From Novilysobacter_A longmucuonensis (GTDB lineage: Bacteria > Pseudomonadota > Gammaproteobacteria > Xanthomonadales > Xanthomonadaceae), in NCBI RefSeq assembly GCF_046600735.1, contig NZ_JBJMAW010000003.1, positions 186,001 to 250,000 of the forward strand: 64,000 nt of DNA, given 5' to 3'. Each line of letters opens with the position of its first letter. Within the stretch, counting starts at the first letter, position 1. The notes beneath the pieces are model-generated. The model did not search any database. It was not told the origin of the DNA and saw nothing but the letters and a program-made list of their open reading frames with translations. The translations under genes and the position numbers were made by a program. Of the stretch, positions 23,613 through 30,992 are shown in pieces.

Positions 23613-24749
23613 ATGCCGACCGCCGACCCCGCGCTTGAAACCCTGTTCCTGCCGTTGTCCGAAGGCCGCCTGGGCTGGCCCGGCGAGGGTGGAGCCGACC
23701 ACAGCAGCGGCGTGCTGTTCCTGCGCGCGCGCGAAGGCGCGGCGTTGCACGCCCATCCGCGGCCGGGGCTGGTGGCCGAGCAGAGTTTCCGGCCGGATGC
23801 CGAGGCCCTGCAGCGCGCCGGCATCGAGCTGGCCGAGGGCACCGACCCGGCGCGGCGGTATCCGCTGGTGCTGGTGCTGCCGCCGCGCCAGCGCGACGAA
23901 TCGCGCGCGCTGTTCGCACGCGCGGTCGCGGCCACGGCCGCGGGCGGACGGGTGCTGGCCTGCGCCGCCAACAACGAAGGCGCGCGCTCGGCCGAGGACG
24001 ACCTGCGTCGGCTGGCGGGTCCGCTCGCCACGATCAGCAAGAACAAGTGCCGGGCGTTCTGGACCGCACCACTAGAGGGCCCCGCCGATGCCGCGCTGGC
24101 GGCGCAGTGGGCGGCGCTCGATGCGGTGCGGCCGATCGCGGAGGGCCGGTTCCTCAGCCGGCCCGGCGTGTTCGCCTGGGACCGCATCGATCCGGCGTCT
24201 GCGCTGCTGGCGCAACACCTGCCGGCCGACCTGGCCGGCCACGCCGCCGACCTGGGCGCGGGCTTCGGTTATCTCTCCGCCGAATTGCTGACGCGCTGCC
24301 CGCATATCCATGCGCTCGACCTGTTCGAGGCCGAACGCCGCGCGCTCGACCTGGCGCGGCGCAATCTCGCCGGCTTCGAGCAGCGCGCCGAGGCCGGCCC
24401 GCGCATCGGCTACCACTGGCACGACGTCACCACCGGGCTGCCGCAGGCCTATGACGTGATCGTCAGCAATCCGCCGTTCCACACCCAGAGCCGCGCCGAC
24501 CGGCCCGACATCGGCCGCCGCTTCATCGCGGTCGCGGCCGAGGCATTGAAGCCGGGTGGACGGCTGTGGCTGGTCGCCAACCGCCACCTGCCGTACGAGG
24601 CGGTGCTCACCGACAGCTTCGGCAGCGTGCGCGAGGTGGCGCAGCGCGACGGCTTCAAGATCATCGAGGCGGTGAAAGCGCTGCCGGCCAAGCCGCAACG
24701 CGCGCCCAAGCCATTCGACCGGACCCTGTCGCGGAACGCCCACCGATGA
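23613..24749 (+). CDS. rsmC: 16S rRNA (guanine1207-N2)-methyltransferase
   Basis: Class I SAM methyltransferase of 378 residues with the tandem architecture of RsmC/RlmG: an N-terminal degenerate methyltransferase-like half (to about residue 190) and a catalytic C-terminal half. Motif I is ADLGAGFGYLSAELL, the acidic loop follows in HALDLFEAERRALDLARRN, and the catalytic motif IV is IVSNPPFHT. The conserved segment FSRPGVFAWDRIDPAS precedes the catalytic half. RsmC methylates G1207 of 16S rRNA; RlmG (23S G1835) is the close alternative. ATG 23613 starts the conserved part; the upstream frame is not. Confidence 0.88.
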   Translation: MPTADPALETLFLPLSEGRLGWPGEGGADHSSGVLFLRAREGAALHAHPRPGLVAEQSFRPDAEALQRAGIELAEGTDPARRYPLVLVLPPRQRDESRALFARAVAATAAGGRVLACAANNEGARSAEDDLRRLAGPLATISKNKCRAFWTAPLEGPADAALAAQWAALDAVRPIAEGRFLSRPGVFAWDRIDPASALLAQHLPADLAGHAADLGAGFGYLSAELLTRCPHIHALDLFEAERRALDLARRNLAGFEQRAEAGPRIGYHWHDVTTGLPQAYDVIVSNPPFHTQSRADRPDIGRRFIAVAAEALKPGGRLWLVANRHLPYEAVLTDSFGSVREVAQRDGFKIIEAVKALPAKPQRAPKPFDRTLSRNAHR

Positions 24750-24781
24750 AGCCGCCACGCCCGCGGACCGCTGCGCGCCTC

Positions 24782-24860
24782 TGTAGGAGCGGCTTCAGCC
24801 GCGATCACATGCCCGTGCGGAAGCGGATCTCCGGGATCGCGGCTGAAGCCGCTCCTACAC
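24782..24860. repeat. family A palindromic repeat pair
   Basis: TGTAGGAGCGGCTTCAGCCG at 24782 and the complementary CGGCTGAAGCCGCTCCTACA ending at 24860, with about 35 bases between. It lies between rsmC and rsuA, which run in the same direction. Confidence 0.92.
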
Positions 24861-24911
24861 GGTGCTCTTTATCCGCGTGTATCCGCGCCACGGCGGATAC
24901 GGAGTGACTCT

Positions 24912-25613
24912 GTGAAGCTGGTCAGGCTCATCGCCAACCTTGGCTACGGCAGCCGCAAGCAGGTCAGCGCGATGTTCCGCGAGGGCCGCATCACCGACGC
25001 CGACGGCGAGGTGCTGTACGCCGACGACAAGGCCGAACACGCCGCGATCCGCATCGACGGCGAGCCACTCGATCCGCCCGCCGGGCTGACCCTGATGCTG
25101 CACAAGCCGCTCGGCACCACCTGTTCGACAAAGGACCCCGGGCGGATCGTCTACGACCTGCTGCCGCCGCGGTTCCGCCTGCGCGCGCCGCTGCTGTCGA
25201 CCGTCGGCCGGCTCGACCGCGACACCAGCGGCCTGCTGCTGATGACCGACGACGGCCAGTTGCTGCACCGGGTCGTGTCGCCCAAGTCGCAACTCCACAA
25301 AGTCTACGAGGCGACGATGGCCGAGGACCTGCGCGGCGATGAAGCCGGCATCTTCGCCAGCGGCACGCTGATGCTGGAGTCGGAGACGACGCCATTGGCG
25401 CCCGCGGCGCTGGAGGTGGTCGATGCGCGGCACGCGCGGCTGACCCTGAGTGAAGGCCGCTACCACCAGGCGCGGCGGATGTTCGCCGCGGTCGGCAACC
25501 ATGTCCAGGCGCTGCACCGCAGCCGGATCGGCGGATTGGGGCTGGGCGAACTGGCGGCGGGCGAGTGGCGGGTGCTGGGCGAGGACGATCTGGCGCGGCT
25601 GTTCAGCTGCTGA
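24912..25613 (+). CDS. rsuA: 16S rRNA pseudouridine synthase, RsuA family
   Basis: Protein of 233 residues starting at GTG 24912. An S4-like N-terminal segment (MKLVRLIANLGYGSRKQVSA) is followed by the RsuA/RluB catalytic domain with the active Asp in VGRLDRDTSGLLLMTDDG, then KVYEATM and the late motif GRYHQARRMFAAVGN. E. coli RsuA makes pseudouridine 516 in 16S rRNA. The relatives RluE and RluF share these motifs, so the precise site is inferred. It is a single gene flanked by family A repeats on both sides. Confidence 0.85.
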   Translation: MKLVRLIANLGYGSRKQVSAMFREGRITDADGEVLYADDKAEHAAIRIDGEPLDPPAGLTLMLHKPLGTTCSTKDPGRIVYDLLPPRFRLRAPLLSTVGRLDRDTSGLLLMTDDGQLLHRVVSPKSQLHKVYEATMAEDLRGDEAGIFASGTLMLESETTPLAPAALEVVDARHARLTLSEGRYHQARRMFAAVGNHVQALHRSRIGGLGLGELAAGEWRVLGEDDLARLFSC

Positions 25614-25643
25614 CATGTCCCCCAAGGGGACTTCCTTCGGGGC

Positions 25644-25784
25644 GTAGGAGCGGCTTCAGCCGCGATCGGAACGCAGCAGGAGCGAAGTGGGTCATCCGAC
25701 TCCGTCGCCACCGATCAGGTCGCGATCCGGATAGCCCTGCGGTCCCGGATGCGCGAAAAGCTCGCGGCTGAAGCCGCTCCTACA
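25644..25784. repeat. family A palindromic repeat pair, long spacing
   Basis: Arms GTAGGAGCGGCTTCAGCCGC (25644-) and GCGGCTGAAGCCGCTCCTAC (to 25783) are about 95 bases apart, the widest pair in the window. The spacer has no recognisable gene. Confidence 0.88.
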
Positions 25785-25806
25785 ACTGATGCGCAGGCGC
25801 GTCTGG

Positions 25807-26346
25807 CTACGGATCCAGCAGCCGGCGGTAGCCGTCGATGCCCAGGCGCTCCAGGGTCTCCAGGTTCCGCTCCACGATCACGTCCGGATCGGGAAACGCC
25901 TCGACCGCGCGCTCGACGCTGGCCTCGCGCAACAGATGCAGCATGGGATAGGGCGAGCGGTTGCTGCAGTTGCCCGGGTCGTCGAAGGCGGTGCCGGCGA
26001 ACCGGTAGTCGGGATGGAAGCTCGCGATCTGGATCTCGCCCTCCAGCCCGAGCGCATCGACCGCGGCATCGGCCTGGTCGAGGAAGTCGTTGTAGTCGTG
26101 GAAATCGACCAGCACCTGCGGGTGGATCAGCAGCGTGGTGTCGACCACAGCCGGGTCGGTGTCGTTGAGCCAGGTCAGCTCGTCGGCGAGTTCGGCCAGC
26201 AGCGCATCGGCCGTGCTCGCCTCGCTGAGCACGTAGCGCACCTGGTCCTTGACGTGGACCGCCTTGGCGAACGGGCACAGGTTGAGCCCGATCACCGCGC
26301 GTTCGAGCCAGCGGCGGGTCGCGGCAATGGGGTCCTGGTCGGTCAA
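25807..26346 (-). CDS. DUF1415 family protein
   Basis: A soluble protein of 179 residues with the DUF1415 pattern: the N-terminal RRWLERAVIGLNLCPFAKAV, then TTLLIHPQVLVDFHDYNDFL and FDDPGNCSNRSPYPMLHLLR. The conserved Cys, His and Asn in CPFA and NRSPYPMLH hint at an enzyme active site, but no function is known for this family. It lies 46 bases downstream of yajQ on the same strand and is probably in its operon. Confidence 0.9.
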   Translation of the reverse strand: MTDQDPIAATRRWLERAVIGLNLCPFAKAVHVKDQVRYVLSEASTADALLAELADELTWLNDTDPAVVDTTLLIHPQVLVDFHDYNDFLDQADAAVDALGLEGEIQIASFHPDYRFAGTAFDDPGNCSNRSPYPMLHLLREASVERAVEAFPDPDVIVERNLETLERLGIDGYRRLLDP

Positions 26347-26392
26347 CGCGCCAAGGTCCGGGTCAGCGTCACGATGGAACTGCGGATACGGG

Positions 26393-26875
26393 TCAATCGC
26401 GGAAATTGTCGAACTGCAGCGGCCGCTCGAAGTCGCCGCCCTTGAGCAGCGCCATGGCCGATTGCAGGTCGTCGCGCTTCTTGCCGCTGATGCGCAGCTT
26501 GTCGCCGTTGATCTGCGACTCGACCTTGAGCTTGGCCTGCTTGATCTCCGCGACGATCTTCTTGGCCAGATCGCGCTCGATGCCCTGCTTGACGGTCACC
26601 TTCTGGCGCGCGCCGGCGAGGTTGGTCTCGACGTCGCCGAACTCCAGGCAACGCACGTCGATGCCGCGCGCGATCAGGCGGGCGCGCAGGATGTCGTCCA
26701 TCTGCTTGAGCTGGAAGTCGCTCGGCGCGGACTGGCTGATCACCTGGTCATCGAGTTCGAACTTTGCCTCCACGCCCTTGAAATCGAACCGGGTGGCGAG
26801 CTCGCGGTTGGCCTGGTCGACCGCATTGGTCAGTTCGTGCTGGTCGACTTCGGAGACGACGTCGAAGGAAGGCAT
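26393..26875 (-). CDS. yajQ: YajQ family nucleotide-binding protein
   Basis: A soluble protein of 160 residues, full length for the family. It begins MPSFDVVSEVDQHELTNAVD and contains RFDFKGVEAKFELDD and the late GKKRDDLQSAMALLKGGDF. It has two ferredoxin-like domains. In Xanthomonas campestris the YajQ-family protein XC_3703 binds cyclic di-GMP and relieves CdgL-dependent control of virulence genes; whether this protein does the same is inference, but it makes a plausible link with the type IV pilus system and the degenerate HD-GYP protein in this window. Confidence 0.94.
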   Translation of the reverse strand: MPSFDVVSEVDQHELTNAVDQANRELATRFDFKGVEAKFELDDQVISQSAPSDFQLKQMDDILRARLIARGIDVRCLEFGDVETNLAGARQKVTVKQGIERDLAKKIVAEIKQAKLKVESQINGDKLRISGKKRDDLQSAMALLKGGDFERPLQFDNFRD

Positions 26876-26939
26876 GGCGGGCTCCGCAGGATGAAACGCA
26901 AAGGGTAGCGCGCTTCCCGCCCTGCGGTCTTTCGGTCTT

Positions 26940-27019
26940 TGTAGGAGCGGCTTCAGCCGCGATTGCTGGAATCGGGCGCCGGCCGTGGCGGTCCGATCGC
27001 GGCTGAAGCCGCTCCTACA
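26940..27019. repeat. family A palindromic repeat pair
   Basis: TGTAGGAGCGGCTTCAGCCG at 26940 faces CGGCTGAAGCCGCTCCTACA ending at 27019. It lies in the divergent gap between yajQ and the alcohol dehydrogenase, 58 bases before the latter's start codon, so it overlaps the likely promoter or leader. Confidence 0.92.
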
Positions 27020-27076
27020 GAATGCTTACACATGCTCGGCGCTAAACTTCCGCTTTTCCGCCCGCGAGCCACTGCC

Positions 27077-28135
27077 ATGCTCAACATCCCCGCCTACGCC
27101 GCCGAAACCGGCCAGTCGCCCCTGCAGCCGTACACCATCGAGCGCCGCGAGCCCGGGCCCGGCGAAGTGCTGATCGACATCCTCTATTGCGGGGTGTGCC
27201 ATTCCGACATCCACCAGGCGCGCGATGAGTGGGGCGGGACCGGCATCTTCCCGATGGTGCCGGGCCACGAGATCGTCGGCCGCATCGCGCAGCTGGGCGA
27301 GGGCGTGGAGCGGTTCGCGCCGGGCGACGCGGTCGGCGTCGGGTGCTTCGTCGACTCGTGCCGGGTCTGCCCGCATTGCCGCGGAGGCGAGGAGCAATAC
27401 TGCGACGAAGGCATGACCGCCACCTACAACAGCCGCGAGCGCGGCGGCGGCGCCCCGACCCACGGCGGTTATTCGACCCGCATCACAGTTCACCAGGACT
27501 ACGTGCTGCGCATCCCCGAGTCGCTGCCGCTGGACCGCGCCGCGCCGCTGCTGTGCGCCGGCATCACCACGTACTCGCCGCTCAAGCACTACGGGGTCAA
27601 GGCCGGCGACCGCGTCGCGGTGGTCGGGCTGGGCGGCCTCGGCCACATGGCGGTGAAACTGGCCGCGGCGATGGGCGCGGAGGTCACCGTACTCAGTACC
27701 TCCGAGTCCAAGCGCGAGGCGGCGCTGCAGCTCGGCGCCCGCGATTTTGCCGCCACCCGCGATCCGGCCACCTTCAAGGAGCTCGCGAACCGGTTCGATT
27801 TCATCGTCGACACCGTCTCCGGCGAGCACGACTACAACGCCTACCTGTCGCTGCTGACGGTCGACGGCACCATGATCCTGCTCGGCATCCCCGAGGCCCC
27901 GGCGCCGGTCGCCGCCGGGATGCTGATCATGCGCCGGCGCAAGCTGGTCGGTTCGCTGATCGGCGGCATCCGCGAGACCCAGGAGATGCTGGACTTCTGC
28001 GCCGCGCACGGGGTGGCCTCGGACATCGAGCTGATCGACATCGCCGACATCAACGAGGCGTACGAGCGGATGATCGCCGGGGACGTGCGCTATCGGTTCG
28101 TGATCGATATGGCGAGTCTGGAAGCGGCGGCTTGA
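27077..28135 (+). CDS. zinc-dependent alcohol dehydrogenase (YahK/AdhC-like)
   Basis: Medium-chain dehydrogenase of 352 residues. The catalytic zinc ligands are in YCGVCHSDIHQA and VPGHEIVGRI. Four cysteines for the structural zinc follow in CRVCPHCRGGEEQYC, and the NADP-type Rossmann motif is VVGLGGLGHMAVKLA. The NSRERGGG and THGGYSTRI motifs are typical of the YahK/cinnamyl-alcohol group, which reduces aldehydes with NADPH. ATG 27077 was chosen over upstream frames because these consist of the family A repeat. Single gene; likely in aldehyde detoxification. Confidence 0.92.
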   Translation: MLNIPAYAAETGQSPLQPYTIERREPGPGEVLIDILYCGVCHSDIHQARDEWGGTGIFPMVPGHEIVGRIAQLGEGVERFAPGDAVGVGCFVDSCRVCPHCRGGEEQYCDEGMTATYNSRERGGGAPTHGGYSTRITVHQDYVLRIPESLPLDRAAPLLCAGITTYSPLKHYGVKAGDRVAVVGLGGLGHMAVKLAAAMGAEVTVLSTSESKREAALQLGARDFAATRDPATFKELANRFDFIVDTVSGEHDYNAYLSLLTVDGTMILLGIPEAPAPVAAGMLIMRRRKLVGSLIGGIRETQEMLDFCAAHGVASDIELIDIADINEAYERMIAGDVRYRFVIDMASLEAAA

Positions 28136-28157
28136 GGGGACTCGAGTAGCCCGAGAG

Positions 28158-28290
28158 GTCATCCCCGCGAAGGCAAGACCTGTACGAAACCCTCACCCCG
28201 TCATTCCCGCGAACGCGGGAACCCAGGGACTTTCGCTTCTGCAGTGAATGAGAACAAAGGCGCTGGATCCCCGCCTTGGCAAGGATGACG
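28158..28290. repeat. family D repeats, composite
   Basis: GTCATCCCCGCGAAGGCAAG (28158-), a full hairpin GTCATTCCCGCGAACGCGGG (28199-) followed by AACCCAGGGAC, and a third arm GGATCCCCGCCTTGGCAAGG ending ATGAC (28290). It lies between the alcohol dehydrogenase and the convergent recQ. Confidence 0.85.
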
Positions 28291-28351
28291 GCAAAAACAG
28301 CAGTCGCGATTCCTGCTTCGACCAGGGAACGCTTCTGCCGTGCCCCAAGGC

Positions 28352-30169
28352 TCAGGCGATCTCGCAATCCACCAACTGCTGCAGCACCGCATCGCCATAC
28401 CGCTCGATCTTGGTCGCGCCAATGCCGGGGATGCGCGCAAGTTCGTCGTGGTCATCCGGCGCGGCCTCGGCGATCGCGCGCAGGGTGCTGTCGTGGAAGA
28501 TCACGTAGGCCGGCACGTTCTGCTCGCGTGCGGTGGTTGCACGCCAGTCGCGCAGCGCCTTGAAGCGGGCCAGCGCACCCGGCGCCAGTTCGACCTCGAT
28601 CGGCGCGGCGCGGCTGCGCTCGCGGCCACGCACGCGCGGCTTCTTCTCGGGTTCGCTGCGGAAGCTCAACGGCCGCTCGCCGCGCAGCACCGGGGCGCTG
28701 GTGGCGGTCAGGCGCAGCGCGCCGTGGCGCTCGACGTCGGCTTCTAGCAGGCCGGCGGCGACCAGCTGGCGGAACACGCTGCGCCATTGCCGGTCGTCTA
28801 GGTCGGCACCGATGTTCCAGGTGCTGAGCCGGTCGTGGCCGTACTGCTGCACCCGCGCGGTGGCATTGCCGCGCAGGATGTCGATGACATGGCCGGCGCC
28901 GAAGCGCTGCCCGCTGCGGTACACGCACGACAGCGCCTTGCGCGCGGCGATGGTGCCGTCCCAACTCTGCGGCGGTTCCAGGCAGTTGTCGCAGTTGCCG
29001 CAGGCGCCGGCGTGGGCCTCGCCGAACCAGCCGAGCAGCGACTGGCGGCGGCAGGTGGTGGATTCGCAATAGCCCAGCAGCGCGTCGAGCTTGCCGAGTT
29101 CGAGCCGCTTGCGCTCCTCGCCGGCCTCGCCTTGGCCGATCAGCTGCTTGAGGCTGACCACGTCGCCGAGGCCGTAGCTCAGCCAGGCGTCGGCCGGCGC
29201 GCCATCGCGGCCGGCGCGGCCGGTTTCCTGGTAATACCCCTCGATCGACTTGGGCAGGTCGACATGGGCGACGAAACGCACGTCGGGTTTGTCGATGCCC
29301 ATGCCGAAGGCGATCGTGGCGACCATCACCACGCCGTCTTCCTGCAGGAACCTGCGCTGGTTGGCCGCGCGCGCCGCTGCGTCCATGCCGGCGTGATAGG
29401 GCAGCGCGTCGATGCCGGTTTCGCGCAGCTGGGCGGCGAGGGTGTCGACGCGGCGGCGCGAGAACGCATAGACGATGCCGCTCTCGTCGCGGTGGCCGGC
29501 CAAAAAATCCAGCAACTGGCGCTTGGCGTCGTCCTTGTGCACCACGCGGTAGCGGATGTTGGGCCGGTCGAAGGAGCTGACGAACTGGCGCGCGTCCTCC
29601 AGGTTCAGCCGCTCGGCGATCTCGCGCCGGGTCGGCGCATCGGCGGTCGCGGTCAGCGCGATGCGCGGGATATCCGGCCAGCGCTCGTGCAGGATCGTGA
29701 GCTCGCGGTATTCGCGGCGGAAGTCGTGGCCCCATTGCGAGACGCAGTGAGCCTCGTCGATCGCGAACAGCGCGATCCGGGCGCGATCGAGCAGGGCCAG
29801 GCAGCGTGAATTGAGCAGCCGCTCGGGGGCGACGTAGAGCAGGTCGAGCTCGCCGGCCAGCAACGCCACTTCGACCTGTGCGGTGGTGGCCGCGTCGAGC
29901 GTGGAGTTGAGGTAGGCCGCGCGCACGCCGAGCTGGCGCATCGCCTCGACCTGGTCCTGCATCAGCGCGATCAGCGGCGAGACCACGATGCCGCAGCCCT
30001 CGCGCAGCATCGCCGGGAGCTGGTAGCACAGCGACTTGCCACCGCCGGTCGGCATCAGCACCAGCGCATCGCCGCCGCCGGTGACATGGGCGACGATGTC
30101 GGCCTGTTCGCCGCGGAATTGCGGGTGGCCGAAGGTGGTGCGGAGCAGTTCGAGAGCGCGGTCGGTCAT
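28352..30169 (-). CDS. recQ: ATP-dependent DNA helicase RecQ
   Basis: Superfamily 2 3'-5' DNA helicase of 605 residues, the usual RecQ length. Walker A is MPTGGGKSLCYQLPAM, Walker B is AIDEAHCVSQWGHDFR, and motif VI is YYQETGRAGRDG. The RecQ-Ct zinc site is visible as CESTTCRRQ and CGNCDNC, followed by the winged helix and a C-terminal HRDC domain (FKALRDWRATTAREQNVPAY). It unwinds structures at stalled forks and in RecF-pathway recombination. ATG 30169 is the conserved start. Confidence 0.96.
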   Translation of the reverse strand: MTDRALELLRTTFGHPQFRGEQADIVAHVTGGGDALVLMPTGGGKSLCYQLPAMLREGCGIVVSPLIALMQDQVEAMRQLGVRAAYLNSTLDAATTAQVEVALLAGELDLLYVAPERLLNSRCLALLDRARIALFAIDEAHCVSQWGHDFRREYRELTILHERWPDIPRIALTATADAPTRREIAERLNLEDARQFVSSFDRPNIRYRVVHKDDAKRQLLDFLAGHRDESGIVYAFSRRRVDTLAAQLRETGIDALPYHAGMDAAARAANQRRFLQEDGVVMVATIAFGMGIDKPDVRFVAHVDLPKSIEGYYQETGRAGRDGAPADAWLSYGLGDVVSLKQLIGQGEAGEERKRLELGKLDALLGYCESTTCRRQSLLGWFGEAHAGACGNCDNCLEPPQSWDGTIAARKALSCVYRSGQRFGAGHVIDILRGNATARVQQYGHDRLSTWNIGADLDDRQWRSVFRQLVAAGLLEADVERHGALRLTATSAPVLRGERPLSFRSEPEKKPRVRGRERSRAAPIEVELAPGALARFKALRDWRATTAREQNVPAYVIFHDSTLRAIAEAAPDDHDELARIPGIGATKIERYGDAVLQQLVDCEIA

Positions 30170-30259
30170 GCCGGCAAGGGTAGCAAGCAGTCGTCGCAGC
30201 GCCCGAGCGGATCAAGCCGCGGCGCGGGGTAGGAATTCTCCTGTGCTCGCCCGCCGGGC

Positions 30260-30323
30260 GTAGAGCCGAGCCTGCTCGGCTGCTTTTGTCGGGTGAACCG
30301 TAGCCGAGCAAGCTCGGCTCTAC
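30260..30323. repeat. family B palindromic repeat pair overlapping the dps stop
   Basis: GTAGAGCCGAGCCTGCTCGG (30260-) and GCCGAGCAAGCTCGGCTCTA ending at 30323. The right border CTAC on the plus strand is GTAG on the minus strand, and the TAG in it is the stop codon of dps. Confidence 0.92.
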
Positions 30324-30904
30324 TGCAGCAACGAACGCAGCATCCACGCGTACTTCTCGTGGACCTGCAGGCGCTGGGTCAGCATGTCCTCGGTCGGGTT
30401 GTCGTCGGCGTCGTCGGCCATGTCGGCCACCTCGCGCGCGGTGCGGCACACCGCCTCGTTGCCGACAGTCAGTTGGCGCACCATCTCGCGCCAGTCGGCG
30501 GCGTCGCTCAGGCCCGGCTCCTCCGCAATCGTGGTCAGCCGGGTGAATTCCGCGTACGAGCCGGGCGCGTTGAAGCCCAGCGCGCGGATGCGCTCGGCGA
30601 TATCGTCCAGCGCGCCCCACTGCTCGGTGTACTGGTCCTCGAACATGTTGTGCAGCGCGTTGAACATCGAGCCGGTGACGTTCCAGTGGAAATTGTGGGT
30701 CTTCAGGTACAAGGTGTAGCTGTCGGCGAGGAAACGCGACAGGCCTTCGGCGATCTGCTTGCGATCGCGGTCGTTGATCCCGATATCGATGACCGGCGCG
30801 CCCGAGCCGAGGCCCGGGGAAGCCACCGGCTTCATCGCGCCTGCCTTTGCCGGCTTGGCCTTCTTGGCGGCTTTCAGGGAACTTGCGGTCTTGGACTTGG
30901 CCAT
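30320..30904 (-). CDS. dps: Dps family DNA-protecting ferroxidase
   Basis: This protein of 194 residues has a four-helix ferritin-like domain with the Dps ferroxidase residues in KTHNFHWNVTGSMF (His, His) and FEDQYTEQWGALDDIAE (Asp, Glu). Dps dodecamers oxidise and store iron and bind DNA during starvation and oxidative stress. The first ~35 residues are an Ala/Lys extension (KTASSLKAAKKAKPAKAG) like the DNA-binding tails of E. coli Dps. The stop TAG is provided by the border of a family B repeat. ATG 30904 is preceded by AGGGAGAAAACC. Confidence 0.94.
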   Translation of the reverse strand: MAKSKTASSLKAAKKAKPAKAGAMKPVASPGLGSGAPVIDIGINDRDRKQIAEGLSRFLADSYTLYLKTHNFHWNVTGSMFNALHNMFEDQYTEQWGALDDIAERIRALGFNAPGSYAEFTRLTTIAEEPGLSDAADWREMVRQLTVGNEAVCRTAREVADMADDADDNPTEDMLTQRLQVHEKYAWMLRSLLQ

Positions 30905-30992
30905 GCGGGTTTTCTCCCTTTCTTCGATGTTGTCGCGACAATAAGCGGCGGCGGTTGCCGTGTGAAATGGTTTGTTCCTTCCGACGCGATCA

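Noticed and set aside
28452..30941. 829-codon open frame on the minus strand across recQ and dps in another frame
   Set aside because: It overlaps genes with full family motifs, and its translation is Arg/Pro-rich with no recognisable domain.
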